64,000 bases of DNA from Nostoc sp. JL33 (GCF_017114985.1 NZ_JABXKP010000106.1:28231-92230), one strand, 5' to 3'; positions 9,159 through 18,556 are shown, numbered from the stretch's first letter. The notes: a model not told the origin generated them from the letters alone. Translations and numbers: made by a program.

Positions 9159-10122
9159 AATAAGAGTCGATCAAGGTAGCAGAGCGAATAGGGCGACCTA
9201 ATTGATACTGGGCATACTGGCGCAAAATCTGCTCAACAGATAACCAGTCATGATCTCTAGCACTATCAATTTGCATTATCTCTGGTTGTGACAGATGTTG
9301 AAGCAAAGCCAGTTCAATAGCACCCAGACGACTAGAAATCACAGGTATTTCTTGCCGATGCACAACAACTGTTTGGGCATTGGGGAGCCAGTGCGTTGCG
9401 GAGGTTCCCTCCGTTGTTCGCGCAGCGTCTCCGACAGGAGAGGCAACTGGCGTCATTGGGAATGGGACATGGGGCATTGGGAATTGGTCTGTTGCCATCT
9501 CCCTCATCTCCCTCATCTCCCTATCCCCCTCTCTTCGTAAACGTTCCCAAGCTTCTAAGTAAACCGTTCCACCCGCAGGGATGCTAAATCCTACCTGCCA
9601 GTTGGGGTCTGTAAAGTCTGGCTTCAGGGAGCGCCCAGATAGGCAGCAGACTTGCACTTGCGGTGTCAGTCCTGCTAAGGCTAAAAGGTGAAACACTCCA
9701 TGAGCCAGATGAGCCAAAACACCAGATGGATTTGCACTAGACACCGCCTCCAACCGATGGAGATGTTCATTGAACAACTCATAAAGTTCTTCTTGGGGTT
9801 GTTCGCTCAAAGCTAGACACAGAACTATTTCTGCTAAATACTGGCCAGCAGCCAATTTTCCCAAATCTTTAGCTAAACCAGGATAAGTTTTTAACGTCTG
9901 TGCTTGAGTAATCTTATCAAGCGATCGCCCTTTGGCAATCAATAGTTCATTCACAACGAACATACCGCTCCTACCGCCCAGGCTGGAGTGGTGCTTACGT
10001 GCTCCTGGAGCTACTGCTCGAATTAGACCGAATTCTCGTGTCAAAATCGTCACTATTTTATCTGATTCTCCCAACACCTGGGTTTTAAGATTAATTCCGG
10101 TTGCTTTGTAGGTTCTACTCAT
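9130..10122 (-). CDS. recO: DNA repair protein RecO with in-frame repeat insertion
   Basis: RecO loads RecA on SSB-covered single strands with RecR. The N-terminal OB fold (YKATGINLKTQVLGESDKIVTILTREFGLIRAVAPGARK) and the helical C-terminal part are recognisable. It has 330 residues against roughly 240-275 for most relatives. The excess (~residues 194-247) is encoded by DNA made of intergenic-type repeats (9380-9540), which gives odd low-complexity text such as REMREMREM. The frame stays open across it, so the protein is probably made with a surface loop. Downstream of deoC by 142 bases and overlapping the MFS gene. Confidence 0.9.
   Translation of the reverse strand: MSRTYKATGINLKTQVLGESDKIVTILTREFGLIRAVAPGARKHHSSLGGRSGMFVVNELLIAKGRSLDKITQAQTLKTYPGLAKDLGKLAAGQYLAEIVLCLALSEQPQEELYELFNEHLHRLEAVSSANPSGVLAHLAHGVFHLLALAGLTPQVQVCCLSGRSLKPDFTDPNWQVGFSIPAGGTVYLEAWERLRREGDREMREMREMATDQFPMPHVPFPMTPVASPVGDAARTTEGTSATHWLPNAQTVVVHRQEIPVISSRLGAIELALLQHLSQPEIMQIDSARDHDWLSVEQILRQYAQYQLGRPIRSATLIDSYFAANHDATV
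9380..9540. repeat. repeat cluster inside recO
   Basis: Contains a palindromic element with GGAGGTTCCCTCC (~9400-9412) and a GTCTCCGACAGGAGA block, then runs of CATTGGGAATGGG and CTCCCTCAT units. Related units occur in spacers of this window (24030-24055, 34890-34950). All of it lies within the recO reading frame without a stop on the coding strand. Confidence 0.75.
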
Positions 10123-10264
10123 TAGTCATTGGTCAATAGTCATTGGTCATTAGGTTAGGACAAAAACAGAAGTCTGATCAGAGGTTTGGGATGATCAGAA
10201 CTTCAGGGACAAATGACATAGACGCGCCCGCAACTTACCGCAGGGTAGGACGAGAAACAAATGA

Positions 10265-10945
10265 CTATTCACCCTTTCCCAGGTTATCGCGCTGGCGGAG
10301 CAAATCCATACCGCGAGATGTGCCTAATCTAGTAGCACCCGCTACGATTAAGTCTAGGGCTTGATTGATAGTGTGGATACCACCTGAAGCTTTAATTCCC
10401 ACTCTTTCTTTTGCCAATTCTTGTAAAAGTCGCACATCTGCCACTGTTGCACCACCATTCCAACCAGTACTAGTTTTTAAGAATGCTGCTCCTGCCTCCA
10501 TAGCTATTTCAGCAGCTATTTTTTTCTCCGCATCTGTCAACAGGTTAGTTTCCAAAATTACCTTGACTGTTTGTCCAGTCTCTTCACAAATTTCGGCAAT
10601 CTCCCGGTGGACTTCTTCAGTTTTGCCAGCTTTCAACCAGCCCAAGTTCATGACTACATCCAACTCAGTGGCCCCACTATCCGCCGCTTCTTGAGCTTCG
10701 TACAGTTTCACGGCTGAAGTCGTTGCACCAGAAGGAAAACCAATCACCGTACAGACTTTGGGGTTTTTACCGTGGAGGAGTTCTACTGCTTGCTTAACAT
10801 TAGTGGGGAATAGACAAACCGCCGCAAAGTTGAATCTATATGCTTCTTCACACCATTGCTCAACCTGCTCTGGAGTAGCCGTTGGCATTAACAGGGAGTG
10901 ATCGATGAATGGCGCAATATCAATGTCTGGATAGTCTGCTGCCAT
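10265..10945 (-). CDS. deoC: deoxyribose-phosphate aldolase
   Basis: Class I aldolase cleaving 2-deoxyribose 5-phosphate to glyceraldehyde 3-phosphate and acetaldehyde. The TIM-barrel motifs are clear: IDHSLLMPTATPEQV, VCTVIGFPSGAT, ELDVVMNLGWLK (catalytic Asp region), KVILETNLL, FLKTSTGW and the Schiff-base lysine in VGIKASGGI. 226 residues, full length. Probably first gene of a deoC-recO-MFS group. The 142-base gap to recO contains CATTGGTCAATAGT-like short tandem repeats. Confidence 0.96.
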   Translation of the reverse strand: MAADYPDIDIAPFIDHSLLMPTATPEQVEQWCEEAYRFNFAAVCLFPTNVKQAVELLHGKNPKVCTVIGFPSGATTSAVKLYEAQEAADSGATELDVVMNLGWLKAGKTEEVHREIAEICEETGQTVKVILETNLLTDAEKKIAAEIAMEAGAAFLKTSTGWNGGATVADVRLLQELAKERVGIKASGGIHTINQALDLIVAGATRLGTSRGMDLLRQRDNLGKGE

Positions 10946-11115
10946 CGTGTCTTCTGCCAGTAATTGATTATTAAACTTTATAAAAAACTAAAACATTTCT
11001 TATATATATATTAAACCATATTTATTACGAGTTTATCCTGAAAACAAGCTGCTAACTCGTCTTGGATGTCGGCTTTGTAGATGTCGCGGAATTATTGTAA
11101 GTATTTAAGTTGACA

Positions 11116-12294
11116 TTAGGCAATAATAAGGTGAGGAATATCAACAGGATTGGTCACGCCAGTTCCTAAGAAGTTAATAATAGTTTTAGCTAACGCCTTC
11201 GATGCCAAATATGGGACACCGTTACCAATAGTCTTAAACATATTCGTGAGCGACATATTCGCTGGAAGTACGAAATTTGCAGGCAAAGATTGTATGGCTA
11301 AAGCTTCGGCCACAGATATTCGCCGGATTTTATAGGGATGCAAATGTACTTCATTATTCCCATAGCAAGCTGTCGGAGAGTAACGCCATCTGTGAAGACG
11401 CTTAAAAGACTTTTTAGAAACATCTCCTTCATCAATAGCAGCAAATCTTCTAATACCTGCCCTTGGTTGAAAACAGTTTTCAGCATTCGGATGCTTCAGC
11501 ACATTATTTTTTCTAAACCAGTATTCTACAGTGAGTTCTTGAGGGATGCCATCAGGACAAGGCTTTATGGAATTTTCTTGGAATGGTTCGTACTTTTGCC
11601 AAGGATAAGCAAAAACCTTTTTTTGAGGATATAAAATCTGATTGTCCCAAGGAAAATATCTCTCAGGTAGTAACTTTTCACTACCGACTTTTATTCCTAT
11701 ATCGTTGATAAAATTATTTCGGAAACCAATGAGAATAATTCTTTCTCTATCCTGGGGTACACCATATTCGATAGCATTAATTAACCGCTCTGTTAATATA
11801 TATCCTGCTTTCAGTAATTGTTGCTTGAGCGATTCAAAAAATAAACGGTGCTTTGTCGTTCTCCACAACCCCTTAACGTTCTCAAATAAAAAGAAATCTG
11901 GAAGATTGCGGCAAATTAATTCAACATAAGAAGCGGAAAGCTTGCCATTATCTCCTAAACGCCCTCTATTTTTCCCGCCAATAGAAAAATCAGGACAGGG
12001 AGGCCCGCCAATGAAGCCCACAATATTATTAGATTTGCGGCAGTCTTGTACTAACTCCCGGAGGTGTTGTGTTTGTAAACTTTCGAGAAGTTGGGTTACG
12101 TTTCCTGCGTCTTTGTCATAATACCCGTATTCTGGCAACGGTAGATTGAGAACCTGCCGGGAATAGCGGTATGCAGCCATGAATGAGGAAAAAATTTCAT
12201 TGACGTAAACAATATTAAAACCGCTAGTTTCAAAACCTAAATCTAGGAAACCTGAGCCAGCAAAAAAGGAGAAGATACAAGGGCGATCGCTCAT
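11116..12294 (-). CDS. DNA (cytosine-5) methyltransferase, solitary
   Basis: SAM-dependent methylation of cytosine C5 in DNA. All core motifs are in order: I FFAGSGFLDLGF (~residue 9), IV GGPPCPDFS (~96, catalytic Cys), VI ENVKGLW, VIII QDRERI, a target-recognition region (~200-320), and IX-X RISVAEALAIQSLP / IGNGVPYLASKALA. 392 residues, intact. No restriction-enzyme gene lies beside it, so it looks like an orphan or regulatory methylase; the recognition sequence is unknown. A HIP1 octamer overlaps codons 2-4. A near-identical N-terminal fragment lies at 20203. Confidence 0.93.
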   Translation of the reverse strand: MSDRPCIFSFFAGSGFLDLGFETSGFNIVYVNEIFSSFMAAYRYSRQVLNLPLPEYGYYDKDAGNVTQLLESLQTQHLRELVQDCRKSNNIVGFIGGPPCPDFSIGGKNRGRLGDNGKLSASYVELICRNLPDFFLFENVKGLWRTTKHRLFFESLKQQLLKAGYILTERLINAIEYGVPQDRERIILIGFRNNFINDIGIKVGSEKLLPERYFPWDNQILYPQKKVFAYPWQKYEPFQENSIKPCPDGIPQELTVEYWFRKNNVLKHPNAENCFQPRAGIRRFAAIDEGDVSKKSFKRLHRWRYSPTACYGNNEVHLHPYKIRRISVAEALAIQSLPANFVLPANMSLTNMFKTIGNGVPYLASKALAKTIINFLGTGVTNPVDIPHLIIA

Positions 12295-12700
12295 TCAATA
12301 CCTAAGTAAGTGGGCGTGAATAATTAAAGGTTTGCAGTAAGATAGGGAGCCGCTTACTACGAGCCAATTTAATTAATTTTAGATTGCGTAACATAGTTTA
12401 ATTTATTCTTTCCCACTTACTTAGTATGGTGGAACAGTCTTAATTTATATCGGAAAGCTTAGGGTTTATACTTACGCACTAGTTCAGATATGTACACTTT
12501 AAATACCACTTAAATAGTCAAAAAAATTCACAGTATTCCTAAGTATTTAATATCAAAGTTTACTCAATCTTTAAGGAAAATACCTGACAGAAAAACAGTC
12601 TGAAGCGACAATTAGATATAGGAGTTTCCAAGCTCCAAATTATGTTTAAGACAAATATTTGTCATTAAATAAAAAACCGGGGTACTTCAGACTAATTTTT
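12295..12700. other. spacer between divergent genes
   Basis: 406 bases between the methyltransferase (minus) and a glycosyltransferase (plus). Apart from the inverted-repeat element at 12302-12424 I see only AT-rich sequence; promoters for both genes must lie here. Confidence 0.6.
12302..12424. repeat. small element with 13-base inverted ends
   Basis: CTAAGTAAGTGGG at 12302-12314 is the exact reverse complement of 12412-12424. The 123-base segment between has no gene and begins 7 bases upstream of the methyltransferase start codon. It looks like a miniature inverted-repeat element and may carry that gene's promoter. Confidence 0.6.
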
Positions 12701-13972
12701 ATGCGAATTTTAATTTACTCCTACAACTACTATCCAGAGCCAATTGGTATTGCCCCACTGATGACTGAACTAGCAGAGGGACTAGTCAAGCGTGGGCATC
12801 AAGTGCGCGTAGTCACCGCTATGCCCAACTACCCTGAGCGTCAAATTTACCAGGAATATCGGGGCAAGTGGTATCTCAACGAATACAAAAATGGCGTTCA
12901 AATTCAACGCAGTTACGTTTGGATTCGTCCCCAACCCAACCTATTAGATCGGGTGTTACTGGATGCTAGTTTCGTTGTCACTAGTTTTGTACCCGCTCTC
13001 ATCGGTTGGCGTCCAGATGTTATTCTCTCAACATCGCCATCCTTGCCAAGCTGTGTACCAGTTGCTCTTTTAGGATGGTTACGTGCTTGTCCTGTGATCT
13101 TAAATCTACAAGATATTTTACCAGAAGCAGCCGTCCACGTCGGTCTAATCAAAAATAAATTGCTCATCCAGTTGTTTACATTATTGGAAAAATTTGCTTA
13201 CCATAGTGCCAGCAAAATTAGCGTTATCGCTGATGGGTTTGTGGACAATTTGCGATCTAAGGGCGTAGAAGCTGACAAAATTGTGCAAATTCCCAACTGG
13301 GTTGATGTAAATTTTATCCGCCCTTTGCCTAAAGAAAATAACCCTTTCCGGGCAGCACATAATCTCAATGGCAAATTTGTAGTACTTTATTCTGGTAACA
13401 TTGCCCTAACCCAAGGCTTAGAAAGCGTCGTCAAAGCTGCTTCTGTGTTGCGCCATATCCCAGATATTGTTTTTGTGATCGTTGGAGAGGCAAAAGGTTT
13501 ACAGCGATTGCAACAGGAATGTCTAGACTGGGGCGCAGATAATGTTTTGCTACTGCCATTTCAACCGCGCAAATATTTGCCACAAATGTTAGCAGCTGCC
13601 GATGTTGGCTTGGTGGTGCAAAAGAAAAATATTGTATCCTTCAATATGCCGTCAAAAATTCAAGTGCTACTTGCCAGTGGAGCGGCTTTAATTGCCTCTG
13701 TCCCTGACAATGGTACAGCAGCAAAAGCCATCAGGCAAAGTGGCGGCGGAGTTATCGTTCCTCCAGAAGATCCCCAAGCTTTAGCAATGGCAATTTTAGA
13801 TTTGTACCAAAACCCCGAAAAAGTCAAAACTCTGGGTTATAAAAGTCGCCAATATGCCGTCGAAAACTATGCTTTTGAGCAAGCTTTAAATCAGTATGAG
13901 TCATTGTGTTACTCATTGACGGCAAATCGGGGAGCAATTCAGTCAACAATAGTTACAAAACAAGAAGTTTAA
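12701..13972 (+). CDS. WcaI/WbuB-type family 4 glycosyltransferase
   Basis: GT-B glycosyltransferase of the colanic-acid WcaI type, expected to build exopolysaccharide or O-antigen-like glycans. MRILIYSYNYYPEPIGIAPLM, RGHQVRVVTAMPNYP and LNLQDILPEAAV are family hallmarks. The donor domain shows FVVLYSGNIALTQGLE, VFVIVGEAKG and NMPSKIQVLLASG. The ATG at 12701 is chosen over an in-frame TTG at 12659, since conserved sequence begins exactly there. About 423 residues. No other polysaccharide genes adjoin. Confidence 0.9.
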   Translation: MRILIYSYNYYPEPIGIAPLMTELAEGLVKRGHQVRVVTAMPNYPERQIYQEYRGKWYLNEYKNGVQIQRSYVWIRPQPNLLDRVLLDASFVVTSFVPALIGWRPDVILSTSPSLPSCVPVALLGWLRACPVILNLQDILPEAAVHVGLIKNKLLIQLFTLLEKFAYHSASKISVIADGFVDNLRSKGVEADKIVQIPNWVDVNFIRPLPKENNPFRAAHNLNGKFVVLYSGNIALTQGLESVVKAASVLRHIPDIVFVIVGEAKGLQRLQQECLDWGADNVLLLPFQPRKYLPQMLAAADVGLVVQKKNIVSFNMPSKIQVLLASGAALIASVPDNGTAAKAIRQSGGGVIVPPEDPQALAMAILDLYQNPEKVKTLGYKSRQYAVENYAFEQALNQYESLCYSLTANRGAIQSTIVTKQEV

Positions 13973-14843
13973 TCTCCGGCACTAGAGTTAGATTACATAC
14001 CCGCGCCTTCAGTGCGATTATACTTAATTCTACCCTCAGTATCTAAGTCAAAATGGATTTGAGGGTAATTTATTATACTTAAACAATACAGTAATAGACC
14101 AATACGCTTGGGTAAAGGAAATGTATCTGTTGAAGAAGTCTGAGCCGTTCGCGGAGCGTCTGGTTGGTGCAGCCTCCAGTAGAGAAGAGAGGCTCCCGAC
14201 GATCGCGGACTCACTAACCCCCGCTCAGAACTTCTCCTGTCAAAGACGCTACGCGAACGCAAGGGAGCATCACACTTTTGGTAGACCAGGCATGAATCTG
14301 CTGTGTTGTATTGTAGTTTTTAGTAGATAGCCTAAAACATAGATGTGGCGTTACCTGTAAATTATTAGTGCTGGATGGGGGAAATAACTATCCAGTTTAA
14401 AAAGGTAACAAAAGCTTAATTTACATGCTTTGTTTGCTCATGCCTCGTTGCACTAGCTTTAGAATATTATGCTGTTTAATTAGTCTGCGTTTATTTTCGC
14501 CAGAAATTCTTATTGAAAAGCTATTGGTTGATTTATCGCTGCACAATAACCATCCGCAACTGCACAAAAGCTGATGTCGAAATCTAAACAGCCAATTATC
14601 AAACTAGTACAGCACGGCATAAATAAACCACCGATTCCAAATCAATGAAACGCTTACGGTGCATTAATTTTGAATTTTGAATGCAAGAATTTTGAATTCC
14701 GCCTTGTGGTACTAGCCCCATAGACTCCTGTTTTTTTGTTAGTATTCAAAAAAACCTATTGACACATTTGTCAGATCAATTGTTTGTTGTTTGTAAGTAA
14801 ATGTAAACAATTGTTTCAAAAGAAAGAAAGCACCTGAGGTTTA
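13973..14843. other. 871-base spacer with repeat DNA, no gene seen
   Basis: Contains an imperfect inverted pair: GTTCGCGGAGCGTCT at 14147-14161 pairs, with one mismatch, with 14244-14258. It encloses further palindromic repeat text of the GTCTCCGACAGGAGA type. Around 14665-14700 there are ATTTTGAAT repeats. Short open frames here read only repeats. The rsfS promoter should be near the 3' end. Confidence 0.6.
14147..14258. repeat. palindromic repeat element
   Basis: 15-base arms (14147-14161 and 14244-14258, one mismatch) flank an 82-base interior that is itself partly self-complementary. The TTCGCG/AGCGTCT words recur at 34350-34375 and within recO, suggesting a dispersed family. Confidence 0.55.
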
Positions 14844-15302
14844 ATGACTGATTATTTCCAAGGAAATTTCCCATTACAATCTGTCCCACTGACGAAGAGT
14901 GTGGTAAAGAGCCACGCCCAAACCGAAGAAGCGAGCGGAGTATTAGCTGCAACGATAGCAGAAGCGGCGTCAGATCGTAAAGCAGGTGAGATTATATTGC
15001 TCAAAGTAGCAGAGGTATCTTACCTAGCTGATTACTTTGTGATGATGACTGGCTATTCTAGGGTACAAGTAAGGGCGATCGCTCAAGCAATTGAAGGCAA
15101 AGTCGAAAGTGAGTTGCAGCGACGTCCGATAAGGACAGAAGGAAAACTCGAAGGGAGTTGGGTACTACAAGACTACGGTGATGTGATCGTTCACATCATG
15201 ATGCCCAAAGAACGGGAGTTTTATAATTTAGAAGCGTTCTGGATTCATGCAGAGCGTATTTCCCTTCCAGAATCTGATGAGGGTGAGGGTAAGCCAACAT
15301 GA
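14844..15302 (+). CDS. rsfS: ribosome silencing factor (Iojap family)
   Basis: Binds ribosomal protein uL14 and blocks subunit joining when nutrients are short. The family core is clear: ILLKVAEVSYLADYFVMMTG, SRVQVRAIAQAIEGKV, EGSWVLQDYGDVIVHIM and FYNLEAFW. At 152 residues it has a longer N-terminus than most bacterial homologues (about 40 extra residues). Its stop overlaps the next start (ATGA at 15299-15302), so rsfS and CGLD27 are translationally coupled. Confidence 0.95.
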   Translation: MTDYFQGNFPLQSVPLTKSVVKSHAQTEEASGVLAATIAEAASDRKAGEIILLKVAEVSYLADYFVMMTGYSRVQVRAIAQAIEGKVESELQRRPIRTEGKLEGSWVLQDYGDVIVHIMMPKEREFYNLEAFWIHAERISLPESDEGEGKPT

Positions 15303-15799
15303 TTAGGTCTTCGGTTTCAAATTGCCCAGTTCCCACAGACCAACAACCTCTGAATGAGTACGAAGAGTTAAAAGCTTCCTGGCTGTTTCGTGATAGCACT
15401 TTAGATTGGCGCGAGTATATCACGAAAATTGTTTGGATATGGGGTTTATCTTGGCTCTTCGCAGGGCCTATAGCTGCGGGAAGTTTTCCCCCTCACAAGT
15501 ATATTGCACATTTTATGCTCTGTGGTGCAGCAGGAGCGAGTGTCGGAGTAGTGCTGGCACTGGTAAGGTTGTACTTAGGCTGGTTCTACGTGTGCGATCG
15601 CCTTTGTAGTCCCACAGTATTTTATGAAGAGTCAGGCTGGTACGACGGCCAAACTTGGACGAAGCCACAGGAAGTCCTCAACCGCGATCGCTTGATTGTT
15701 GCATACGAAATCAAACCTATTCTGCGACGGTTACAATTTACCTTTGCTGGCTTGGCGGGAATGTACGTTATTGGTACTATAGTTTGGCATTTGTTTTAA
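15299..15799 (+). CDS. CGLD27-like membrane protein (DUF1230)
   Basis: 166-residue protein of the family conserved in cyanobacteria, algae and plants (CGLD27). Signature pieces: CPVPTDQQPLNEYEEL at the N-terminus, then SWLF, and YVCDRLCSPTVFYEESGWYDGQ in the middle. About three hydrophobic segments (~residues 45-65, 70-95, 145-165) place it in a membrane, probably the thylakoid. Reported roles of the family concern photosynthetic acclimation or metal stress in algae and plants; the mechanism is unknown. Overlaps rsfS by four bases. Confidence 0.87.
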   Translation: MIRSSVSNCPVPTDQQPLNEYEELKASWLFRDSTLDWREYITKIVWIWGLSWLFAGPIAAGSFPPHKYIAHFMLCGAAGASVGVVLALVRLYLGWFYVCDRLCSPTVFYEESGWYDGQTWTKPQEVLNRDRLIVAYEIKPILRRLQFTFAGLAGMYVIGTIVWHLF

Positions 15800-15918
15800 A
15801 AGTTAGGAGTCAGGAGTTAGGAGTGATTAGTTAATAATTCATAACTCTTAACCGGAGGCAAAGCGTCTCCGGCTGTACTCCTAACTCCTAACTAAAAAAA
15901 GGTGATAAATATAAACCC

Positions 15919-16872
15919 ATGACAATGGGAAAACGAACTCAAGCCGCAGCACTGGAAGTCCGGTTGCTGCGGGAAGGTATTATTGAATCCAGGCATATAG
16001 TCCAAGCTGTTGTATGCGACGAACGAGGACGGGTTCTAACCGTTGCCGGAAATTCTGAAACTGCTGCATTTATCCGTTCAGCCCTCAAACCATTTCAGGC
16101 ACTCGCAGTCACCACTACAGGTACACTGGAACGCTATGACCTCAGCGATCGCGACTTAGCAATTATTACAAGTTCCCACAAAGGAACAATAGAGCAAGTC
16201 CGACAGGTATTTAACATCCTTTGGCGGGCTGATCTTGACCCAACTGTACTCCAGTGTCCGATTCCTGAAGGTAAGCGGAGTCCTCTGGAATACAATTGCT
16301 CTGGTAAACATGCAGGCATGTTAGCTGTTTGTCAACAACGCCATTGGCCCTTGAATAACTACTTGGATCGCAAGCACCCAATACAGCAATTAATTTTGGG
16401 CAAAGTAGCAGAGTTGCTGCGAATGCCAGCTGAGGAATTTATCAGCGCTCATGATGACTGTGGCGCACCGACTTATTTGATGCAACTCGGTCATATGGCC
16501 TCTTTGTATGCGCTGTTAGCCTCTAGTACCAATTTGGATCTGGAGCGCATTGTCCGTGCTATGACTCATCACCCCGCGATGGTAGCAGGAGATGGAGAAT
16601 TTGATACGGAACTGATGCGCTTAACTCCAGGGGAACTGGTCAGTAAAGCTGGTGCCGAAGGAGTGCAGTGCATTGGTAGACTCGGTGAAGGCATGGGATT
16701 GGCAATCAAAGTCATGGATGGGGCAAAACGGGCAAAATATGCCGTTGCTATTCACTTACTCCAGCAAATGGGTTGGATTAGTCCCAGCGCCGCCGAAAGC
16801 CTCTGTGAAAAGTTTGTTACCTTGGGAAAATACAAGCGTTTAGAAGTAATTGGAGAATTATCATTTTTGTAG
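15919..16872 (+). CDS. asparaginase (Asparaginase_II family)
   Basis: Predicted to hydrolyse L-asparagine to aspartate and ammonia. The 317 residues match the Asparaginase_II family (Rhizobium-type), not the E. coli AnsA/AnsB fold: EVRLLREGIIESRH at the start, RSALKPFQALAV, ITSSHKGTIEQV, LEYNCSGKHAGMLAVC and HDDCGAPTYLM are the conserved blocks. It starts 120 bases after CGLD27 across a short-tandem-repeat spacer and may belong to the same transcript. A tRNA gene follows. Confidence 0.9.
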   Translation: MTMGKRTQAAALEVRLLREGIIESRHIVQAVVCDERGRVLTVAGNSETAAFIRSALKPFQALAVTTTGTLERYDLSDRDLAIITSSHKGTIEQVRQVFNILWRADLDPTVLQCPIPEGKRSPLEYNCSGKHAGMLAVCQQRHWPLNNYLDRKHPIQQLILGKVAELLRMPAEEFISAHDDCGAPTYLMQLGHMASLYALLASSTNLDLERIVRAMTHHPAMVAGDGEFDTELMRLTPGELVSKAGAEGVQCIGRLGEGMGLAIKVMDGAKRAKYAVAIHLLQQMGWISPSAAESLCEKFVTLGKYKRLEVIGELSFL

Positions 16873-16897
16873 TTGCCAAACTCTTGACTATAGGTTA

Positions 16898-16906
16898 TGC
16901 TATAAA
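16898..16906 (+). promoter_or_regulatory. extended -10 promoter element for the tRNA
   Basis: TGC followed by TATAAA at 16901-16906, about 12 bases before the tRNA 5' end, fits an extended -10 box. A TTGACT occurs at 16884 but the spacing (11) is too short for a classical -35. Confidence 0.4.
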
Positions 16907-16918
16907 AGTCAAGAGCGA

Positions 16919-16995
<77 letters not shown>

Positions 16996-17010
16996 AATAA
17001 AAGATAAAAC

Positions 17011-17050
17011 AAAACCCCCCAATATTTAAATATTGGGGGGTTTTGTTTTA
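17011..17050 (+). terminator. rho-independent terminator after the tRNA
   Basis: Perfect palindrome 17011-17044: AAAACCCCCCAATATTT paired with its complement ending GGGGGGTTTT, followed by more T. A strong intrinsic terminator 15 bases past the CCA end. Confidence 0.92.
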
Positions 17051-17098
17051 TTTTGATCTATTCTGGAAGAAATAGCCATCCAAAAAGCGCGGAGACTC

Positions 17099-18556
17099 AT
17101 GGTTGTGAAGTTGCAGCGACCAATTTTAGTGGGAGGATTGGGACTGTCCTTTTCTCTGTGGATGTTACAAAGTTGGCATCATTCAATAATGCAGGTGGGT
17201 GAATTTAGTTTATTGAGTGCCCTAGCTGTAGGCGGTGGTTTGTGGTTATTCCGACAAAATCGCCCGAAAGACAGTTTAGAGCAGCTAGATGGTATGCTCG
17301 TAAATCGGGCGACTGTAGAAGGTGCGATCGCTAAAGCTGAAACTGTTATTAACCAACTGGCACAAGAAGCAGAAAACCATCGGGCGTTAGAGACACTCAG
17401 AGAACGAGTAGGCCAATTGTTGTTGGAATTAGACAGGCAAGAAATTAAAGTTGCTGTGACTGGCGGTAAATCCGTAGGTAAAAGCACTTTAATTCAAGTG
17501 CTAAAGCAAAATGTAGAGACACGAAATTTTGTGTCTTTAGAAGAAACAGCACCTTTATTTAGAGAAGCGGGAGACAATTCAGATACAGATGTTTTAGCCG
17601 AAGTGGCAAAATCAGATTTTGTTCTGTTCCTGACTAACGGTGATTTGACAGACTCAGAATTTCAAGCCTTACAGCAGCTAAAAGCAGCAAATCAGCCCAC
17701 AATCCTGGTTTTAAACAAACAAGACCAGTATTTAGCCGATGAAAGCGCTAGCATTTTGCTGTCATTGAAACAGCGAATGCAGGGAAATGTAGTTGCAACT
17801 GCGGCCTCTCCCATTTCCATCAAAGTCCGAAAGCATGAGGCTGATGGTTCTGTGCAAGAGTGGATGGAACAACCAGCACCAAATATCCAGCAGTTGAGGG
17901 GGCAGTTGGGTGAATTGGTACAGCAGGGACGACAACGCCTGATCTGGGTAACAACCATGAGAAAAGCTGGGTTGTTGAAAGCTGAGGCGAAAAACTGGTT
18001 GAATGGAACTAGACGCGATCGCGCCACCCCAATTATTGAACAATATCAATGGATAGCTGCTGCTGCTGCCTTTGCTAACCCAGTCCCAGCCCTTGATATC
18101 TTGGCGACTGCGGCAATTAATGCTCAGATGGTAATGGATTTGGGTAATATTTATCAGCAGAAATTTTCCTTGGAACAGGCGCAAACCGTAGCTGGAACAA
18201 TGGGAAGTTTAATGCTGAAATTGGGTTTAGTTGAACTTTCTACAAAAGCGATTAGTACTGTTCTGAAAAGTAATGCCATTACCTTTGTTGCTGGTGGTGT
18301 AGTGCAGGGAGTAAGTGCAGCTTATCTGACTAGAGTAGCAGGGTTAAGCCTAGTTGAATATTTCCAACAGCAGGAAATAGCTATAGATTCTGGAACTGGT
18401 TTAAATTTGGAGAATTTGCGGCAAACTTTGCAAAAGGTGTTTGGGCAAAATCAGCAAATTGGTTTTTTGCAGGGGTTTGTTAAGCAAGGTATGAAGCGTT
18501 TGTTGCCAGAAGTACAGCAGGTAGAAGTAGTTGGTGTTGAGAAGTTTGTAGGTTAA
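17099..18556 (+). CDS. membrane GTPase with DUF697-like C-terminus
   Basis: 485 residues. An N-terminal hydrophobic stretch (~5-55) is followed by a coiled region and a GTPase domain: P-loop GGKSVGKST (~residues 121-129), G3-like region near SLEETAPLF, FVLFLTNGDLTDSEF, and G4 NKQD (~204). The C-terminal third (PIIEQYQWIAAAAAFANPVPALDILATAAINAQMV...) is a DUF697-type membrane-associated helical domain. Function unknown; such proteins form a Slr1462-like cyanobacterial family. It starts 55 bases after the tRNA terminator and so has its own promoter. Confidence 0.85.
   Translation: MVVKLQRPILVGGLGLSFSLWMLQSWHHSIMQVGEFSLLSALAVGGGLWLFRQNRPKDSLEQLDGMLVNRATVEGAIAKAETVINQLAQEAENHRALETLRERVGQLLLELDRQEIKVAVTGGKSVGKSTLIQVLKQNVETRNFVSLEETAPLFREAGDNSDTDVLAEVAKSDFVLFLTNGDLTDSEFQALQQLKAANQPTILVLNKQDQYLADESASILLSLKQRMQGNVVATAASPISIKVRKHEADGSVQEWMEQPAPNIQQLRGQLGELVQQGRQRLIWVTTMRKAGLLKAEAKNWLNGTRRDRATPIIEQYQWIAAAAAFANPVPALDILATAAINAQMVMDLGNIYQQKFSLEQAQTVAGTMGSLMLKLGLVELSTKAISTVLKSNAITFVAGGVVQGVSAAYLTRVAGLSLVEYFQQQEIAIDSGTGLNLENLRQTLQKVFGQNQQIGFLQGFVKQGMKRLLPEVQQVEVVGVEKFVG

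Noticed and set aside
9295..9587. Plus-strand open frames opposite recO
   Set aside because: They read the repeat insertion and the antisense of recO and have no recognisable protein.
14121..14330. Open frame of 69 codons in the spacer before rsfS
   Set aside because: It is composed of palindromic repeat DNA (TTCGCG/AGCGTCT units) and has no conserved features.
16884..16889. TTGACT as -35 box of the tRNA promoter
   Set aside because: The spacing to TATAAA is only 11 bases; an extended -10 alone fits better.
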